From assembly GCA_964353555.1 (NCBI GenBank), contig CAYGWM010000055.1, positions 1-27,422 of the forward strand: a stretch of 27,422 nucleotides of DNA, given 5' to 3'. A program made the position numbers and the translations under genes. The notes under the pieces are model-generated. The model was not told where the DNA came from. It did not search any database and was given only the letters and a program-made list of their open reading frames with translations. This DNA is from PR03 sp964353555 (lineage in GTDB: Bacteria; Myxococcota_A; UBA9160; PR03). Below, one piece after another: positions 24,093 through 27,422 of the stretch (positions are counted from its first letter, which is position 1; every line of letters starts with the position of its first letter).

Positions 24093-24121
24093 AATATATT
24101 GGATTCGGGCGGCCGCGTCCA
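24093..24121 (-). promoter_or_regulatory. Putative promoter of the small PEP-CTERM gene
   Basis: On the minus strand TGGACG (24116-24121) and TATATT (24093-24098) are 17 bases apart, four or more matches each to the usual vegetative consensus, within an AT-rich island (24088-24102) in GC-rich DNA. Start of transcription would be near 24086, giving a leader of about 60 bases. Short repeats CCGATCC (24075-24081) and GGATTCGG (24101-24108) flank the island. Nothing else was seen in 24122-24244. Confidence 0.45.
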
Positions 24122-24244
24122 GCGCAATAGTGGAGCATCCGGGGCGCCAACGGAGCCGAGTCGACTCGATCCAGCGGCTTCGCGAGCGGCAGACAGGCGG
24201 CAGGAGACCTCTGTAGGGGTTCGACCCCGCAGCCAGGTCGACGC

Positions 24245-25822
24245 TCACCCGACGCGTCGCTGCTGGCCCGCCCAGAACGGCTCGCGCAACACCTTTTTCA
24301 GGATCTTGCCGGACGCGTTGCGCGGGATCTCGTCGGCGAACGAGATCGAGCGCGGCAGTTTGTAGCCGGCCAGGTGTTCGCGCGCGAAGCCGGTCATCGC
24401 TTCGGGCGTCAGCGCGACGCTCCGGCGCACCACCACCGCGTGCACCGCCTCGCCCCACTCCTCGCTCGGGATGCCGATCACCGCCACGTCGAGCACGTCG
24501 GGGTGCTGGTCGAGCGCGGCTTCGATCTCGGCGGGATAGATGTTCATGCCGCCCGAGATGATCATGTCGTTCTTGCGATCGCAGATGTAGAAGAACGCCT
24601 CTTCGTCGAAGTACGCGACGTCGCCGACCGAGAGCCAATCACCGCGACGTCCCTTCTCGAACTTCTCCTGCGCGTTGTGATAGGTGCGGAACGCGCTGCG
24701 ACTGCGCACGAAGAGTTCCCCCGGCAGCTGCGGTTTCTCGACGCGACCGCCTTCGTCGTCGAAGAGCGCGACCTCGACGCCCGGCGCCGCGCGCCCGCAC
24801 GAGCCCGGCTTCCGGCGCTGATCCTCGGGTCGCAGGATGGTGTCGACGCCCAGCTCGGTGGAGCCGTAGACCTCCCACAGCGATTCGTCGCCGAAGTCGC
24901 GCATGTACAGCTCTTTCAGCGCGAACGACCAGGGCGCCGCGTTGCCGATCATGCGCTGCATCGAAGAGCGGTCGTAGCGGGACTTCACCGCGTCCGGCAG
25001 TTGGCAGACCAGGCGGATCGGCGTCGGCGCGGAGAAGGTCGTCGTCACGCGGTGCGCTTGCACCAGCCGCAGCCAGTCCTCGGCGTCGAACTTGCGCTGC
25101 AACACGACCGTGTTGCCAAGCGCGTGCGCGATCGACATGAAGCCGCCGGGCCCCGAGTGATAGAGCGGGCCGGTCGTCAGGTAGACGTCGTCGGGCACGT
25201 AGCCGACGAATGCGATCAGCTGGCGCGTCAGATCCGGATCGCCCACGGCCGAGCGCACGGCGCCCTTGGGACGACCGGTCGTGCCCGACGTGTAGATCAT
25301 CGTGAGATCGCTGGCGCTCCCCCAGTCGACCGACGGCGGCGCGTCGCTCGCGGCCTCGACCAGCGCCTCGACATCGATCATGTCCGCGGGCGAGCAGAGT
25401 TCGTTCGATTGGCCACCGTAGATGAGCCAGTGCTTCACCTTCGGCGTGTGCGGACGCACCTGCGCGAAGTGCGCGGCGAACTCGGCGTCGGCGTAGACCG
25501 CCACAGCGTCGGAGTCGTCGACGATGTATGCCGCCTCTTCGGGCGTGAGGCGATAGTTGAGTGGCACCGACGTCACGCCCGCCTTGCGCGCCGCGTGCAT
25601 CATGCGCACCACGCCGGTCGAGTTCATGCCACACCACAGCACCGTCTCGCCCGGCCTGACGCCGAGTCCGAGCAGCGCATTGCCGAGCCGATTCGCTTGA
25701 CGATCCAGTTCGGCAAAGCTCCACGAGACGATCGGGTGACCCGGTCGATCCTCGATCACCGCGGGCTTTTCGGGATGGGCAACGGCATGGGCTGCAAGCA
25801 GATCGACCGGCGGCGTGGTCAT
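24245..25822 (-). CDS. Acyl-CoA synthetase (AMP-binding)
   Basis: 525 residues of the ANL superfamily; activates a carboxylic acid through an acyl-AMP to its CoA ester. The P-loop-like motif YTSGTTGRPKG is at 177-187, YGSTELG is the A5 motif, GDVAYFDEEAFFYICDRKND is A7/A8, and the catalytic Lys is K506 in NASGKILKK. No signal peptide was seen. ATG 25822 has AGGAGG at ideal distance. It is divergent from an SDR gene. The acid is unknown, but the context of dehydrogenases and CoA-transferases suggests a catabolic, hydrophobic substrate. Confidence 0.95.
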   Translation of the reverse strand: MTTPPVDLLAAHAVAHPEKPAVIEDRPGHPIVSWSFAELDRQANRLGNALLGLGVRPGETVLWCGMNSTGVVRMMHAARKAGVTSVPLNYRLTPEEAAYIVDDSDAVAVYADAEFAAHFAQVRPHTPKVKHWLIYGGQSNELCSPADMIDVEALVEAASDAPPSVDWGSASDLTMIYTSGTTGRPKGAVRSAVGDPDLTRQLIAFVGYVPDDVYLTTGPLYHSGPGGFMSIAHALGNTVVLQRKFDAEDWLRLVQAHRVTTTFSAPTPIRLVCQLPDAVKSRYDRSSMQRMIGNAAPWSFALKELYMRDFGDESLWEVYGSTELGVDTILRPEDQRRKPGSCGRAAPGVEVALFDDEGGRVEKPQLPGELFVRSRSAFRTYHNAQEKFEKGRRGDWLSVGDVAYFDEEAFFYICDRKNDMIISGGMNIYPAEIEAALDQHPDVLDVAVIGIPSEEWGEAVHAVVVRRSVALTPEAMTGFAREHLAGYKLPRSISFADEIPRNASGKILKKVLREPFWAGQQRRVG

Positions 25823-25917
25823 CCGACCTCCTGTTGAGCGGAGTACCATGCCCGCGAGCGGCACCCGATTGCAAGCGCTTCGTCGCTATGCTGCGGCGCT
25901 TCGCGGGGAGGATGTCG

Positions 25918-26676
25918 ATGGGACTCGAAGGTCGGGTGGCGCTGGTGACGGGAGGCGGCCGCGGGATCGGTCGGGCGATTGCGCTCGCGCTCGCGGAGGA
26001 TGGCGCGGACATCGCGGTGAACTACCGCAAGGATGAGTCGGCGGCGCGCGAGACCGTCGCGGCGATCGAAGCGCTGGGTCGCCGCGCACGCGCCTATCCC
26101 GGCTCGGTCGATTCGTACGAGGACGATCGCCGAATCGTGGACGCCGCCGTCGCGGACTTCGGCTTCGTCGACATCTTGGTGAACAACGCCGGCATCGCGA
26201 GCCGCGGCAATACGGTCGAGAAGACCGATCCCGCCGAGCTGGAACGCGTCCTCCGCACCCACGCGCTCGGTGCCCATCACCTGTGCCAGCTGGTACTGCC
26301 CAGCATGAAGCAGCGCCCGCGCGGCGACATCGTGATGATCTCCAGCGTTGCGACACTGCACCACGCCGGCGGCGGCGCGCCCTACAACATGGCCAAGGCG
26401 GCGCTCGAAGCGCTCGCGTTCACGCTCGCGAAGGAAGTGAAGAAGCGCGGCATCCGTGTGAATGTGGTTGCGCCCGGGCTGGTCGAGACGGACATGGGGC
26501 GCCGCTTGATGAAGGCGACCGCGGGCGTCGACGATCTGCGAACGCTCGACGCGTCGATGCCGTTCGGTCGGGTCTGCCAGCCCGAAGACGTCGCGAACAC
26601 GGTGCGCTGGCTCGTCTCCGAGCGCGCGTCCTACATCACCGGTGAGAAGATCAACGTGTACGGCGGAGCTTCCTAG
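25918..26676 (+). CDS. SDR-family oxidoreductase (FabG-like)
   Basis: 252 residues. TGGGRGIG (11-18), NNAG (89-92), S143, Y156 and K160 (YNMAK) form the standard classical-SDR set; ISSVATLHHAGGG and IRVNVVAPGLVETDMG are also typical. A ketoreductase or 3-hydroxyacyl-CoA dehydrogenase role is likely. I chose ATG 25918 because GGGGAGG lies six bases upstream and the protein then begins MGLEGRVALVTGG; ATG 25912 is in frame directly after the GGAGG and therefore less likely. It is divergent from the acyl-CoA synthetase, and its stop is 5 bases from that of the next, convergent synthetase. Confidence 0.95.
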   Translation: MGLEGRVALVTGGGRGIGRAIALALAEDGADIAVNYRKDESAARETVAAIEALGRRARAYPGSVDSYEDDRRIVDAAVADFGFVDILVNNAGIASRGNTVEKTDPAELERVLRTHALGAHHLCQLVLPSMKQRPRGDIVMISSVATLHHAGGGAPYNMAKAALEALAFTLAKEVKKRGIRVNVVAPGLVETDMGRRLMKATAGVDDLRTLDASMPFGRVCQPEDVANTVRWLVSERASYITGEKINVYGGAS

Positions 26677-26681
26677 GCAGA

Positions 26682-27422
26682 TCAGCCCCCATAGCGATGG
26701 CCGGCGATCTCCGCGTGCTCTGCTTCGAGCCGATGCAGCGCGGCTTCGCGCAGCGGCGCGAGCTGGATCTTCTGGTTCGCGGTGTACGCGAACTCGCGCT
26801 CGCTGAAGAGCAGTACGCGGCGCGGCACCTTGTATGGAGCGAGTCGCTCGCGCACGAAGGCCTGGATCGCCGCTTCGTCGGGACTCGGCGCGCCGGCGAT
26901 CGGCACCGCGCACAACACCAGCACCTCGCCGAGCGTCGGATGCGGAACGCCGACGGCGGTCGCGACGCGCAAGCCGGGGTAGGCCGCGAGTACGCGCTCC
27001 AGCTCCACCGGCGACACGTTCGCGCCGCCGGTCTTGATCAAACCCGAGAGCCGGCCGGTCCAGTGCAGATGTCCGTCGGCATGCTGCGAACCGCCGTCCT
27101 GGGTGCGGAAGAAGCCGTCGCGGTCGAAGACGTGTTCCGCCTCCACTTTGTAGTAGCCACGCATCAGCGTGGCGCCACGCACCGCGATCTCGCCGTGCGC
27201 GCCGATCGGCAACCGCGCCCCCGTCTCGGGATCGACGATCACGATCTCGTTGCCGACGAGCGCCTTGCCGCTCGAACCGCGGCGGATCTCGGCGGGCGTT
27301 TCGGCCGGCAGCATCGCGGCGATCGTGAAGGTTTCGGAGAGACCGTAGGAAGCGTCGATGCCCCAGGCGTCCTCGTCGATGCCGGCGAGCTTCGCGAGCG
27401 GTGACGAGAAGCGCGACAGCCG
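26682..27422 (-). CDS. AMP-binding acyl-CoA synthetase, N-terminal part outside window
   Basis: The last 246 residues of an ANL-family ligase; the frame is open to the right edge. The A5 motif YGLSETFT is about 26 residues in from the window edge. The A7/A8 region reads TQDGGSQHADGHLHWTGR, SGLIKTGGANVSPVELE, and near the end TANQKIQL carries the catalytic Lys in place of the usual NGK, so Gly is replaced by Gln. The Lys itself is kept. Role as for the other synthetase, substrate unknown. Confidence 0.92.
   Translation of the reverse strand, partial: RLSRFSSPLAKLAGIDEDAWGIDASYGLSETFTIAAMLPAETPAEIRRGSSGKALVGNEIVIVDPETGARLPIGAHGEIAVRGATLMRGYYKVEAEHVFDRDGFFRTQDGGSQHADGHLHWTGRLSGLIKTGGANVSPVELERVLAAYPGLRVATAVGVPHPTLGEVLVLCAVPIAGAPSPDEAAIQAFVRERLAPYKVPRRVLLFSEREFAYTANQKIQLAPLREAALHRLEAEHAEIAGHRYGG

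Noticed and set aside
24210..24232. GGGGTTCGACCCC looks like a tRNA T-arm.
   Set aside because: The stem does not extend to five pairs with a seven-base loop, and no acceptor or anticodon stem was found on either strand.
24374..25837. 487-codon open frame on the plus strand.
   Set aside because: It runs fully antisense to the acyl-CoA synthetase, which has all family motifs; no motif was seen in the antisense frame.

Overview
High-GC bacterial DNA (27.4 kb) with 23 recognisable protein genes packed almost end to end on both strands, and no rRNA, tRNA, CRISPR or transposase gene. Two runs of exactly 100 N (9028-9127 and 12654-12753) show it is a draft scaffold, probably metagenome-derived. 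Two proteins carry PEP-CTERM sorting tails, so the host should have an exosortase. Many acyl-CoA enzymes plus PEP-CTERM proteins and high GC suggest a Myxococcota, Binatota or other former-Deltaproteobacteria lineage, but this is a low-confidence inference.

Layout. 1-5060: dihydroxy-acid dehydratase (ilvD, cut at the left edge), a Sfp/EntD-type phosphopantetheinyl transferase, an HSL-family esterase and a secreted FG-GAP/VCBS repeat protein. 5062-5165: a large inverted repeat of REP/MITE type. 5174-8297 (minus): an unknown multi-pass membrane protein, an enoyl-CoA hydratase and an acyl-CoA dehydrogenase, ordered like an operon. 8330-9217: a PIG-L deacetylase interrupted by gap 1. 9160-13329 (minus): a tightly coupled operon of DUF35 protein, SCP-x/Ltp-type thiolase homologue, AHBA-synthase/StsC-like DegT aminotransferase and Gfo/Idh/MocA oxidoreductase. 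13463-16901: an acyl-CoA dehydrogenase lacking the usual C-terminal Glu motif, a YegD-like Hsp70 protein and a lamin-tail PEP-CTERM protein. 16859-18645 (minus): a KshA-like Rieske oxygenase coupled to an amidohydrolase-2 homologue that lacks several metal ligands. 18795-19301: a secreted CAP-domain protein. 19303-22936 (minus): two adjacent CaiB/BaiF class III CoA-transferase homologues and an acyl-CoA dehydrogenase. 22955-27422: two SDR oxidoreductases, a tiny PEP-CTERM protein, an acyl-CoA synthetase and the C-terminal half of a second one.

Taken together, much of the window is a catabolic region for CoA-activated hydrophobic carboxylic acids: ligases or CoA-transferases activate them, acyl-CoA dehydrogenases and a hydratase oxidise them, SDRs may act as hydroxyacyl-CoA dehydrogenases, and the DUF35/thiolase pair may cleave C-C bonds. 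The KshA-like Rieske oxygenase and the Ltp/DUF35 pair point toward steroid- or terpenoid-like substrates; this is inference.

The most notable points are: a thiolase homologue without the nucleophilic Cys but with tyrosines where Ltp2-type retro-aldolases use them, in one operon with aminosugar/aminocyclitol-type enzymes; a CoA-transferase pair in which only one member keeps the catalytic Asp; gap 2 being an unmerged 55-base contig overlap, so that the thiolase gene is really intact; the long inverted repeat; and three genes whose -10-like hexamer sits 7-8 nt before the start codon, suggesting leaderless transcripts.
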